NCBI RefSeq assembly: GCF_017603825.1
Contig: NZ_CP072014.1
Coordinates: 3,658,001-3,722,000 of the forward strand
Origin: Arthrobacter crystallopoietes
GTDB taxonomy: Bacteria > Actinomycetota > Actinomycetes > Actinomycetales > Micrococcaceae
DNA length: 64,000 bases
Direction: 5' to 3'
The position numbers and the translations under genes are program-made. Within the stretch, counting starts at the first letter, position 1. Every line of letters begins with the position of its first letter. The notes under the pieces are model-generated. The model had not been told where the DNA came from, made no database searches, and was given only the letters and a program-made list of their open reading frames with translations. This document shows positions 37,201 to 44,609 of the stretch, piece by piece.

Positions 37201-37527
37201 TACCGGCGGCCCCGCGGCGACCGCCCCGGGATGAACGTTGCGGATGCTATCCGGCACGGCGCGCGCCAACGGCTCCGGCCCATCCTGATGACTGCATTGG
37301 CGACAGTCTTCGCGCTGACGCCGATGGCGCTGGGACTCACCGGTGAAGGCGGCTTCATCTCGCAGCCGCTCGCCGTCGTCGTTGTTGGGGGTCTGATTTC
37401 GTCAACGGCGCTAACGCTGGTTCTGGTGCCCGTGCTCTACCGGTTGGTCGAGGGCCGCCGCGAACGCCGCGCCCTGACCAAAGCCGAGCAGCTTCAGATC
37501 CGTGAGCCGGCCACCGTGGGAAGCTAA
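34216..37527 (+). CDS. RND-superfamily efflux transporter (AcrB/HAE1-like)
   Basis: Predicted 1103 aa. It has the 12-helix RND layout with two large extracytoplasmic loops. Helix 4 carries the proton-relay acidic pair (TLGALTIAIGRVVDDSIVVVENIKRHLG) and the helix 10-11 region has GIVVTNAIVLIDLINQYRR. The first porter loop contains a Pro/Ala-rich insertion of about 75 residues (PAPPAPVNPAPADPAPVD within it), unusual for AcrB. No membrane-fusion or outer-membrane partner is encoded nearby, as expected in a monoderm host. The substrate is unknown. It follows mqo by 9 bp. Confidence 0.88.
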   Translation: MHKLATLSLANRALIALITVFVAVFGVITMGSLKQELIPSLEFPRVTVVTAMPGASPEVVDKQVSEPLENALNAVEGLESSTATSRTGLSTVNLTFVYGTNLDRARSQVDRAISNAQQLLPEDVSPQSVAGSINDFPIVFMAVSSDLPLSELNTELQRLTVPRLQKLEGVRSAEVTGGAGQHIAILPDDGALADRNVSVSSIVDSLQNSGGLVPAGTVQQDEKTLSVQIGSPLDSLETIENLPLAPTQTTTAEPAPPSSVSEIPGRVPGQFPGESQPAPPAPVNPAPADPAPVDSGPEGSGAERPGAEAATGDPVTIGEVAAVRIVDDERTSITRTNGEETLALAVTKTPDGDTVAISHAINDLLPELEAQLGNGAAFTTIFDQAPFIEESIKNLTTEGLLGLGFAVLVILVFLLSARSTLITAISIPLSLLVTFIGLSSLGYSLNILTLGALTIAIGRVVDDSIVVVENIKRHLGYGEDKRTAIVTAVREVAGAVTASTLTTVAVFLPIAFVADLAGELFRPFAITTALALLASLAVSLTIVPVLAYWFVKSPSQRQDPAEVRATADAKERASRLQRGYLPVLSSTQRHPVITLGAAALVLLGTVAMVPLMQTNLLGDTGQNSFSLRQELPAGTSLEVTDEAASQVEELLAGTEGIADVQVTMGNSTSGLGTFLSAGASVAQFTVITEEGADQVALRERVRNDVEKLPDAGTITLSTRGGGFGTSSSVDIDISASNSGELQSTSDTLVAELQDLPGAAEVSSNLAAAEPVVQVSIDRAKAVAAGLNEEEIAGLLASTISPLPGGTVRIDTTDYPVFIGEGTDFASVEELRDVEVPTASGPVPLTEVATVEETEIPTSITSSGGERTAVVSITPAGDNLGALSSEVQTVLDSVELPAGVTASLGGAATQQAESFEQLGLALLAAVAIVYVIMVATFKSLVQPLILLVSIPFAATGAIALLVITGIPLGLPSLIGMLMLVGIVVTNAIVLIDLINQYRRPRGDRPGMNVADAIRHGARQRLRPILMTALATVFALTPMALGLTGEGGFISQPLAVVVVGGLISSTALTLVLVPVLYRLVEGRRERRALTKAEQLQIREPATVGS

Positions 37528-37608
37528 CGTCCCGGTCCTGCCTGCGTGTGGTGGGCCCCACGCTGCCGCCACGGAATGATTTCCGCAGGCCGCGGGTTGT
37601 GTCAGTAG

Positions 37609-37620
37609 ATGCAAAAGCAT
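37609..37620. promoter_or_regulatory. Candidate MarR operator (ATGCAAAAGCAT)
   Basis: A palindrome with ATGC half-sites lies 43 bp upstream of the LLM oxidoreductase start, in an otherwise AT-enriched leader. The MarR gene downstream is the natural candidate to bind it. Confidence 0.5.
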
Positions 37621-37662
37621 GTAAACTGGTTCTAGACTTCGCAGCAGAGAAAGAGGCACAGC

Positions 37663-38769
37663 ATGGAAATTGGCGTATTCAGCGTTTCTGATATCACCCA
37701 GGACCCGACCACCGGCCGGACTCCGACCGAACGCGAACGCATCAAGGCAGCGGTCAGCATTGCCAAGAAGGTCGAAGAGATCGGGATGGATGTCTACGCC
37801 ACCGGCGAGCACCATAACCCGCCGTTCTACGCCAGTTCGCCGACAACCCTGCTCGGCTACATCGCTGCCCAGACGGAGCGGATCACCCTCTCCACCGCGA
37901 CCACGCTGATCACCACCAACGATCCGGTCAAGCTCGCCGAAGACTATGCCATGCTGCAGCAGCTGGCGGACGGCCGCGTGGACCTGGTGCTGGGCCGCGG
38001 CAACACCGCTCCGGTCTACCCGTGGTTCGGACGCAACATCCAGGATTCGCTGGAGCTGACGGTGGAGAACTATGCCCTGCTGCGCAAGCTCTGGGACGAA
38101 GACGTAGTGAACTGGCAGGGCAAGCACCGTACCCCACTGCAGAACTTCACCGCCACGCCCCGCCCGCTGGACGGCGTGGCGCCCTTCGTGTGGCACGGCT
38201 CCATCCGCACCCCGCAGATTGCGGAGCTGGCCGCGTACTACGGTGACGGGTTCTTTGCCAACAACATTTTCTGGCCGAAGGAGCACTACATGCAGCTCAT
38301 CGGCCTTTACCGTGAACGCTATGAGCACTACGGCCACGGCACTGCAGACCAGGCGATCGTGGGCCTTGGCGGACAGTTCTTCATGCGCAAGAACTCGCAG
38401 GACGCGGTGAACGAGTTCCGCCCGTACTTCGACAACGCCCCGGTCTACGGCCACGGCCCGTCGATGGAGGACTTCACCGCGCAGACCCCGCTGACCGTGG
38501 GCAGCCCGCAAGAGGTCATCGAGAAGACCCTCAGTTTCGCCGACGCCTTCGGCGACTACCAGCGGCAGCTGTTCCTGATCGACCACGCCGGCCTGCCGCT
38601 GAAGACCGTGCTCGAACAGCTGGACCTCTTCGGCGAGGAGGTCCTGCCGGTGCTCAAGCGGGAGTTCGCCGCCCGCAAGCCCGCCCACGTACCCGAGGCG
38701 CCCACCCACGCCAGCCGCAAGGCAGCCCGGGATGCGGCCTTGGCCGGGGAGACCGTGTCCAATGGCTGA
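37663..38769 (+). CDS. LLM-class flavin-dependent oxidoreductase
   Basis: Predicted 368 aa, ATG behind AGAAAGAGG. It is a luciferase-like TIM barrel (MEIGVFSVSDITQDP, MDVYATGEHHNPPFYASSPTT, LADGRVDLVLGRGNTAPVYPWFG), of the group that uses FMN or F420. Members of this subgroup are usually encoded with a MarR regulator, as here, and often with an NADPH-dependent FMN reductase. The substrate is unknown. The C-terminal tail overlaps the MarR start by 8 bases, so the two are co-translated. Confidence 0.88.
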   Translation: MEIGVFSVSDITQDPTTGRTPTERERIKAAVSIAKKVEEIGMDVYATGEHHNPPFYASSPTTLLGYIAAQTERITLSTATTLITTNDPVKLAEDYAMLQQLADGRVDLVLGRGNTAPVYPWFGRNIQDSLELTVENYALLRKLWDEDVVNWQGKHRTPLQNFTATPRPLDGVAPFVWHGSIRTPQIAELAAYYGDGFFANNIFWPKEHYMQLIGLYRERYEHYGHGTADQAIVGLGGQFFMRKNSQDAVNEFRPYFDNAPVYGHGPSMEDFTAQTPLTVGSPQEVIEKTLSFADAFGDYQRQLFLIDHAGLPLKTVLEQLDLFGEEVLPVLKREFAARKPAHVPEAPTHASRKAARDAALAGETVSNG

Positions 38770-39223
38770 TGAGCAATCCCCGCCGCAAATCAGGACGACG
38801 TCGGAAGCCTGGGAGTCGCTCTTCCGCACCCAGGTGGCTGTGATGCGCCGGATGCAGCAGCTGCCGGAGTTCAAGAAGCTGGCCATGCGCGAATACGATG
38901 TGCTGTTCAACCTCAGCCACTGCCCCACCGGGTGGACCAGGCTCAATGAGCTCAACGAGGCCCTGCTGATCAGCCAGCCGAGCCTGAGCCGGATGGTCGA
39001 GCGGCTGGAAGCCAAGGGCCTGGTGCAGCGCCGAACGGCTGAGCGGGACCAGCGTGGCATCGAGATCGCCCTGACCGAGGAAGGCCGTACCCTGCAGCAG
39101 GAGATCGGCCGCGTGCACGTGCGACATCTGCATGAGATGCTCGCGCCGGCCCTCAGCGAGGAGGAGTTCAAGCAGCTCCAGTTCCTCACGGACAAGCTCC
39201 GCACCGGGCTCAAAGACCGCTGA
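38762..39223 (+). CDS. MarR-family regulator paired with the LLM oxidoreductase
   Basis: Predicted 153 aa, beginning MADEQSPPQIRTTSEAWESLF at ATG 38762 inside the end of the oxidoreductase gene. The winged helix is typical (EYDVLFNLSHCPTGWTRLNELNEALLISQPSLSRMVERLEAKGLVQRRTAERDQRGIEIALTEEG). One Cys (NLSHC) lies in the DNA-binding domain. It is probably an autoregulator acting on the ATGC palindrome upstream of the pair, with a phenolic, quinone or oxidant ligand. Confidence 0.88.
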   Translation: MADEQSPPQIRTTSEAWESLFRTQVAVMRRMQQLPEFKKLAMREYDVLFNLSHCPTGWTRLNELNEALLISQPSLSRMVERLEAKGLVQRRTAERDQRGIEIALTEEGRTLQQEIGRVHVRHLHEMLAPALSEEEFKQLQFLTDKLRTGLKDR

Positions 39224-39243
39224 ACTTCGGCGGCGGCCGGCTC

Positions 39244-40050
39244 TCAGCGCAGTTGCACGGCCGCCGCGGGGTCCGTTTCGGGCACGAAGTCATCCACCAC
39301 GGCGGTAACTTTCAGCTCCTTCAGGGAGAGGCTGCCGCCCACGGTGGACAGGAAGGCCGTGTCCGAGGCATCCCGCCCGGTGGCAATACGCAGCAAGGTC
39401 TGCCGCGGTGCCATGCCGGTGGCATCCACCACGTGCCAGGCGCCGTCGATATAGGCTTCGGCAACCGCGTGGAAGTCCATCGGGTCCAGTCCCGGGGCGT
39501 ACACGGCGGCGAGCCGCGCCGGCACGTCCTTGGCCCGCAGCAGCGATACCACCAGGTGGGCGAAGTCGCGGCAGACCCCCCTGCGTTCCAGCAGGGTTTC
39601 CACTGCTCCATCCGTGGGCCGGGAGGAGCCGCTGACGTAGCGCAGCTCCCGCCCCACCCACGTACGCACGGCGTTGAGCAGTTCCATCCCGTGCAGCGAC
39701 CCGAATTCGGCGTACGACGTCGGCAGCAACTTGTCGGACTCGCAGTAGCGGCTGGGGCGCACGTACCTGATCAGTTCGGTCCGGTCGATGCGTTCCGGCC
39801 CCGCCAGGCCTTCCACCGTCACCGAGTAATCCACTTCAACCGTGGACGGTTCATCCACGTGCAGGGTGTGCAGCCGGCCGGAATGGTTGTCCGCCAGTTC
39901 CTCCAGCTGTACCTCAACGCCGTCCACTGTCACGGTGAAGGTCTCGTCGAAGGCTGTGTAGCCGGAGTTCCGGGCGGCCGCAATGGCAAACACCATGGAC
40001 GTGTTGGCTGTGGTCCTGGCGACGAGACGGGCCGAGGCGGCTCGTTTCAT
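39244..40050 (-). CDS. Transglutaminase-like (Cys protease fold) domain protein
   Basis: Predicted 268 aa. The N-terminal half is a beta-rich bacterial transglutaminase-like region. The catalytic triad follows in order: Cys in RRGVCRDFAHLVVSLLRA, His in DFHAVAEAYIDGAWHVVDAT and Asp in VVDAT. No signal peptide is seen. Such proteins are common in actinobacteria next to alpha-E/ATP-grasp peptide genes, but neither is present here. It overlaps the upstream lipoprotein gene by ATGA, so the two are made together; the substrate is unknown. Confidence 0.85.
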   Translation of the reverse strand: MKRAASARLVARTTANTSMVFAIAAARNSGYTAFDETFTVTVDGVEVQLEELADNHSGRLHTLHVDEPSTVEVDYSVTVEGLAGPERIDRTELIRYVRPSRYCESDKLLPTSYAEFGSLHGMELLNAVRTWVGRELRYVSGSSRPTDGAVETLLERRGVCRDFAHLVVSLLRAKDVPARLAAVYAPGLDPMDFHAVAEAYIDGAWHVVDATGMAPRQTLLRIATGRDASDTAFLSTVGGSLSLKELKVTAVVDDFVPETDPAAAVQLR

Positions 40051-40886
40051 GAACGCTCCCTTTGGCTGGATGGTGCGGAGGCCTGCTCTGCGATCCGCAG
40101 GGAGGTGATCATCTCCCGCAGCTGCGCAAAGCGGTCCGTCTCCAGATACTCCAGCGCTTCCTGCACGCTGTTGTAGCTCTTCAGCTCCCCGGCCGGCTCG
40201 TCCGCCGACGGGACGCCGTGCACAGGGGTATCCGAAAACGAGTAAAGGCCCACCTTATCCGGTCCCGCGACCGCATTCTGAATGGCGCAGGCCTTGTTGT
40301 CCACACCGCCAACCTTATTCGTGATGCCCATCGAGGCAAAGAACTTATAGCCGCGCAGCATGCGGAACACGAACCGCGGTTCAATGTTGCCGGCTCCGTC
40401 CACCGCTGCCACATCGAAGGGCTCACTGGCCAGCACCACATAGTCGGTCACGTTACCGGGAGTGCACTGGGCTTCCTCCAGGATCAACCGGGTGTGCAGC
40501 TGGGCCACCGGCCTGCCCCCGCCGTCGCGGATTTCCAGATGGATGCCGCCGTCGGATGGTTGCGTCGGCTCGCGCTGCTGCTGCACGGTCCAGTCCTCGG
40601 GCAGGTCGAAGCCCAGGGTGCCGGCCGGGTCCGTGTAGGTCTTCCAGCCTTCCCGGGTTGTCCCGTAAGGTTCGGGAGAAGGGCGCGGCATGGTCATTGA
40701 CGACGGCGGCGCGGCCTGCGCCGGTGGAGCGGCTGCTCCTGCGTCCGGGGCAAGGTCCAGCAGGCCGCAGCCGGAGAGTGTTACGCCGACGACGGCCAGG
40801 GCGGCAACTGACCGCAGGCGCCGGTTGCGTCGCGCTGCAGGCAAGGGATCACGTTCCTTCGGTCGCGGCAAGGGGTTTCCTTCCAC
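40047..40886 (-). CDS. Putative secreted lipoprotein, unknown function
   Basis: Predicted 279 aa. A long basic N-region (MEGNPLPRPKERDPLPAARRNRRLR) and a hydrophobic core lead to the lipobox LSGC (Cys about 40). A Pro/Ala-rich linker and a single domain follow (WKTYTDPAGTLGFDLPEDWTVQQQ, a PsbP/Mog1-like start). I do not recognise it beyond this. The stop overlaps the transglutaminase-like start. A shorter start (VAALAVVGVTLSGC with upstream Met or Val) is possible, since the N-region is unusually long. Confidence 0.75.
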   Translation of the reverse strand: MEGNPLPRPKERDPLPAARRNRRLRSVAALAVVGVTLSGCGLLDLAPDAGAAAPPAQAAPPSSMTMPRPSPEPYGTTREGWKTYTDPAGTLGFDLPEDWTVQQQREPTQPSDGGIHLEIRDGGGRPVAQLHTRLILEEAQCTPGNVTDYVVLASEPFDVAAVDGAGNIEPRFVFRMLRGYKFFASMGITNKVGGVDNKACAIQNAVAGPDKVGLYSFSDTPVHGVPSADEPAGELKSYNSVQEALEYLETDRFAQLREMITSLRIAEQASAPSSQRERS

Positions 40887-40951
40887 GGTACCGATCCCCC
40901 GCCGCCAAACTGCCGCACGCCGGGGCGTGTCTGCGAAGTCCGGCGGGCCGG

Positions 40952-42094
40952 CTAGGGCGCCAGCTTCCGGACGTCTCTCACCGCACTGGCCACCGCCCGT
41001 GCCGCCAGCGCGATCTCGGCCTCCTTGACTGCTGCGGTGAAGGTCAGCCGCACCGCGGTCTGGGCCACCGCCGGATCAATGCCCATGGCCAGCAGCACCC
41101 CGGACGGCTCATCCGAACCGGCCGAGCAGGCAGACCCGCTGGAACACACCACGCCCCGCCGCTCGAGCTCGAGGAGGACGGCTTCTCCCGAAGTCCCCGG
41201 AAAACAGAAGGAAGCACTGGCCGGCAGGCGCTCCGTCCGATGCCCGGTCAGCTGCGCCTCCGGCAGCGCCTTCAGCACCTGCTCGATCAGGTAGTCGCGG
41301 TAACCGGTGACCCGCGGCACTGTCTCGGCCCGCTCCTTCTCGGCCAGGGACAAGGCGGTGGCGATGGCGACAGCACCGGCAACGTTTTCCGTGCCGGACC
41401 GGCGCCCGTTTTCCTGTCCGCCGCCATGGACCAGCGGTTCCAGCGGCCGCCGGCCGGAGACGTACAGCAGCCCGCAGCCCTTGGGCGCACCGAGTTTGTG
41501 TCCCGAAATACTCAGCGCGTCGACACCAAGGCGGCCAACGTCCAGGTCCAGCCAGCCGGCGGCCTGCACCGCATCCGTATGGAAAGGAACCTTCGCCTCG
41601 CGGCACAGCCTGGCGATCTCTTCGACCGGCTGGATGGTGCCCACCTCATTATTGGCGTACATCACCGTGCACAACGTGGTCTCCGGCGTGAGCTCGGCAG
41701 CCAGGGCTTTAAGATCGACGACGCCGTCCGGGTGCACCGGGACGCGGACGAGCGTAAAACCGTGCAACCGTTCCAGGTACTCCACGGTCTCCAGAACAGA
41801 GGGATGCTCCACTGCACTCACCACGATGCGCTTGCCGCGGGGCGTGGCCAGCGCCAGCCCCTTGATGGCGAGGTTGTTGGCTTCGGTGCCCCCCGAGGTG
41901 AAGATGATCTCCCCGGGCCGGCAGCCGAGTACCTGTGCCGCGGTTCTGCGTGCATAGTCCAAGGCCCGCCCGGCTGCTTCGCCGACCGTGTGGTGGCTGG
42001 AGGGGTTGCCGAAATCCTGCGTCAAGGCCGGCCACATCGCTTCCAGTACCTCCCGCCGTACGGGAGCTGTGGCGGCGGCGTCCAGGTAAATCAT
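40952..42094 (-). CDS. Cysteine desulfurase (NifS/IscS type) of the NAD operon
   Basis: Predicted 380 aa, class V aminotransferase fold. Key sites are FTSGGTEANNLAIKG, HTDAVQAAGWLDLDV, the PLP lysine in SISGHKLGAPKGCGLLYV, and the mobile-loop cysteine in VVCSSGSACSAGSDEPS. It takes sulfur from cysteine. As the last gene of nadA-nadB-nadC, 20 bp after nadC, it most likely builds the 4Fe-4S cluster that NadA needs, as known for NifS-like proteins encoded in nad operons. Confidence 0.92.
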   Translation of the reverse strand: MIYLDAAATAPVRREVLEAMWPALTQDFGNPSSHHTVGEAAGRALDYARRTAAQVLGCRPGEIIFTSGGTEANNLAIKGLALATPRGKRIVVSAVEHPSVLETVEYLERLHGFTLVRVPVHPDGVVDLKALAAELTPETTLCTVMYANNEVGTIQPVEEIARLCREAKVPFHTDAVQAAGWLDLDVGRLGVDALSISGHKLGAPKGCGLLYVSGRRPLEPLVHGGGQENGRRSGTENVAGAVAIATALSLAEKERAETVPRVTGYRDYLIEQVLKALPEAQLTGHRTERLPASASFCFPGTSGEAVLLELERRGVVCSSGSACSAGSDEPSGVLLAMGIDPAVAQTAVRLTFTAAVKEAEIALAARAVASAVRDVRKLAP

Positions 42095-42114
42095 GGGATC
42101 AGCTACTGCTTTCG

Positions 42115-42984
42115 TCAGGAGATGTGGATGTCCAGCCCCAGGTCCAGAGACCTGACGCTGTGGGTGAGCGCGCCGGAAGAAATCACATCAACTCCGGTGC
42201 GGGCGATCTCCCCCACCGTTTCCAACCGGACATTGCCGCTGGCTTCCACCAAGGCACGTCCCGCCACCTGGGCCACACCGGCGCGGAGCCCCTCGAGCGA
42301 GAAGTTATCCAGCATGATCGTGTCCACCCCGGCTGCCAGTACGGGTTCGATCTGCTCAGCCCGGTCCACTTCGACTTCAAAATGGACCGTGTGCGGCAAC
42401 CGCGACTTCGCCTCCCGCAAGGCCTCGGTCAGATCCTTCCGGCCGCCGTCGGTAATCACGGCGAGGTGATTGTCTTTGGCCATCACAGCATCGGAGAGCG
42501 AATAGCGGTGGTTGTGCCCGCCGCCGCACCTCACGGCATAGCGCTCCAGCGCGCGCAGCCCGGGGGTTGTCTTGCGGGTATCAACCACCCGGGCCGCCGT
42601 TCCGGCCACCGCCCCGACGAAGGCAGCCGTCTGGGTGGCAATGCCGCTCAGACGCTGCAGCAGGTTCAGTCCCACGCGTTCAGCCAGCAGGATGGAGCGA
42701 GCGTTGCCGCTGATCACCGCCAGTACCTGGCCGGCGTCGAACGTGTCCCCGTCCTGCACCTTGAACTGTACGGACACGGAGGCGTCGACCTGGTGCAGGA
42801 CTGTTTCCAGCACGGGAATGCCGGCGAACACGCCTGGCTCGCGCGCCGCAAGCTCTGCCGTCGCCGTAGCATCAGCTGGGATCAAGGCGTTCGAGGTGAT
42901 GTCGCCCCACGGGGCGTCTTCGGCGAGCGCGGCGGCGACAATACGCTCAAGCGTCGGCTGGTCGGGCGGAAGAATGTGGTTCAT
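42115..42984 (-). CDS. nadC: Nicotinate-nucleotide pyrophosphorylase (carboxylating)
   Basis: Predicted 289 aa. Conserved stretches are EDAPWGDITSNALIP near the start, RLSGIATQTAAFV, ARVVDTRKTTPGLRALERYAVRCGGGHNHRYSLSDAVMAKDNHL and VEVDRAEQIEPVLAAGVDTIMLDNFS. It converts quinolinate and PRPP to nicotinate mononucleotide, with CO2 release. The ATG at 42984 overlaps the nadB stop by four bases. A longer frame upstream lies inside nadB and is rejected. Confidence 0.95.
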   Translation of the reverse strand: MNHILPPDQPTLERIVAAALAEDAPWGDITSNALIPADATATAELAAREPGVFAGIPVLETVLHQVDASVSVQFKVQDGDTFDAGQVLAVISGNARSILLAERVGLNLLQRLSGIATQTAAFVGAVAGTAARVVDTRKTTPGLRALERYAVRCGGGHNHRYSLSDAVMAKDNHLAVITDGGRKDLTEALREAKSRLPHTVHFEVEVDRAEQIEPVLAAGVDTIMLDNFSLEGLRAGVAQVAGRALVEASGNVRLETVGEIARTGVDVISSGALTHSVRSLDLGLDIHIS

Positions 42985-44609
42985 GGCTGCTCCTGGCTGG
43001 CGCTGCGGCCGGGGGCGCCGGCACGGGGATTGACAAAACTGAGGCGGCCGCCGCCCACCGGACGGTTTTCGAAATCGGTACGGTAATGGGCTCCGATGGA
43101 GTTCTCGCGTGCGCTGGCCGCGGCAACCACCAGACGGGCGGTGGTGAGCAGGTTTGCGTCTTCGGCGCCCGCCTGGTCCGTCGGTTCCACGGCCCACTCT
43201 CCCAGCTGCTTGGCGGCGAGCTCCAGGGTTGCTCCGTCCCGTGCCACGCCCGCTGCCGAGGACATCAGCCGCTGCAGGTCGGCACGGGTGCAGGGCCCGG
43301 TGCCTTCCGAAAGCTCCAGCGGGTGCGCCTCGAACACCGGGGTCGGCTCCCCGCCGGCGAGCGCCCGGACAGCCCGGCGGGCGAAGACCAGCCCTTCCAG
43401 CAGCGAGTTCGACGCCAGCCGGTTGGCTCCGTGCACTCCCGTGCACGCGGCCTCCCCCACGGCAAACAGGCCCGGCACCGAGGTCCGCCCGGCGAGGTCC
43501 GTACGGATCCCGCCCATCCAGTAATGCGAGGCGGGCACCACCGGCAGCGGCTGCCAGTTCCAGTCCAGGCCCAGCGCTGTCACAGTGTTATGGATGGTGG
43601 GGAAACGCCGTGCCAGGAACCCCGGCCCCTTGGCGCGGCTGATACCGGTGGCGTCCAGATAGACCTGGGCCGCTTCGCCGCGCGACTCAAGCAGCAGCCG
43701 CTGCCGGCAGATTGCGCGCGAGACAACGTCCCGGGGCGCGAGCTCGGCATCCGGATGATAATCCGGCATAAAGCGGTGCCCGGTGGAATCCACCAGCAGG
43801 GCACCCTCCCCGCGAACGGCCTCGGAGATCATGAAGGCTGTTCCGTTGGCCGCGGCCGGATCCAGCAACGTGGGATGGAACTGGATGAATTCCAGGTCCG
43901 TCAGGACCGCTCCGGCCGCCCAGGCGAGCGCGACACCGTCGCCGGTGGCGGTCTCCGGATTGGTGGTTGCATCGTAAAGCTGCCCGGCCCCGCCAGTGGC
44001 GAGAACAACGACGTCGGCCTGCAGCTGCGTGCGCACCTCGCCTTCGGGCGCTCCGAAGAGTTCGACGCCGGTAACCCGGCCGTCGGTTTCCAGCAGACGG
44101 GTCACGAAGCTGTGCTCGCGGAGCTCCAGCCGTCCGGCGCCGGCCAGGGACCTAACCCGGCGGATCAGCACCTCGGCAATGGCAGCACCGGTCCGGTCGC
44201 CGCCGGCATGCAGGATCCGCGCCGCCGAATGGGCACCCTCGAGTCCCAGCGCCAGCCGTGTCCCCTTCCGGTCGAAGGGGACTCCCCACCGGAGCAAGGT
44301 GTCGATCTCGGCGCCGGCGGCTTCGCAAAGCAGCCGCACCGCGGCGTCGTCGTTTAATTCCGCACCCGCGGAAAGCGTGTCCGCCACGTGCGCATCGACC
44401 GAATCGCCCGCGGCCTCGCCCTGTCCGGTCACGGCGGTGATCCCGCCCTGCGCGAACCAGGTGTTGCTCTGCGCGAGCGCCCCCTTGGTCACCAGCGTCA
44501 CCTGATGCCCGTCAGATTCCCCGGCGGCGAGCGCCGCCGCGTACAGTCCGGCTATGCCGGAACCGACGACGAGGATCCGGCGGCCGCCTGTCCGGCGCCG
44601 CGTGTTCAT
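42981..44609 (-). CDS. nadB: L-aspartate oxidase
   Basis: Predicted 542 aa. The FAD fold is at the N-terminus (RRILVVGSGIAGLYAAALA) and the substrate region includes SNTWFAQGGITAV, LGLEGAHSAARILHAGGDRTG, GEGALLVDSTGHRFMPDYHPDAELAPRDVVSRA and SHYWMGGIRTDLAGRTSVPGLFAVGEAACTGVHGANRLASNSLLEGL. It oxidises aspartate to iminoaspartate for quinolinate synthesis. It overlaps nadA upstream and nadC downstream by ATGA, giving a tightly coupled operon. Confidence 0.95.
   Translation of the reverse strand: MNTRRRTGGRRILVVGSGIAGLYAAALAAGESDGHQVTLVTKGALAQSNTWFAQGGITAVTGQGEAAGDSVDAHVADTLSAGAELNDDAAVRLLCEAAGAEIDTLLRWGVPFDRKGTRLALGLEGAHSAARILHAGGDRTGAAIAEVLIRRVRSLAGAGRLELREHSFVTRLLETDGRVTGVELFGAPEGEVRTQLQADVVVLATGGAGQLYDATTNPETATGDGVALAWAAGAVLTDLEFIQFHPTLLDPAAANGTAFMISEAVRGEGALLVDSTGHRFMPDYHPDAELAPRDVVSRAICRQRLLLESRGEAAQVYLDATGISRAKGPGFLARRFPTIHNTVTALGLDWNWQPLPVVPASHYWMGGIRTDLAGRTSVPGLFAVGEAACTGVHGANRLASNSLLEGLVFARRAVRALAGGEPTPVFEAHPLELSEGTGPCTRADLQRLMSSAAGVARDGATLELAAKQLGEWAVEPTDQAGAEDANLLTTARLVVAAASARENSIGAHYRTDFENRPVGGGRLSFVNPRAGAPGRSASQEQP

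Noticed and set aside
35572-37269. 565-residue minus-strand frame opposite the RND gene
   Set aside because: His/Gly/Asp-rich composition typical of antisense frames; the RND motifs on the plus strand are continuous.
40556-44357. Long plus-strand frames opposite the nad genes
   Set aside because: No starts with ribosome sites, and the minus strand encodes complete, overlapping nadABC and desulfurase genes.
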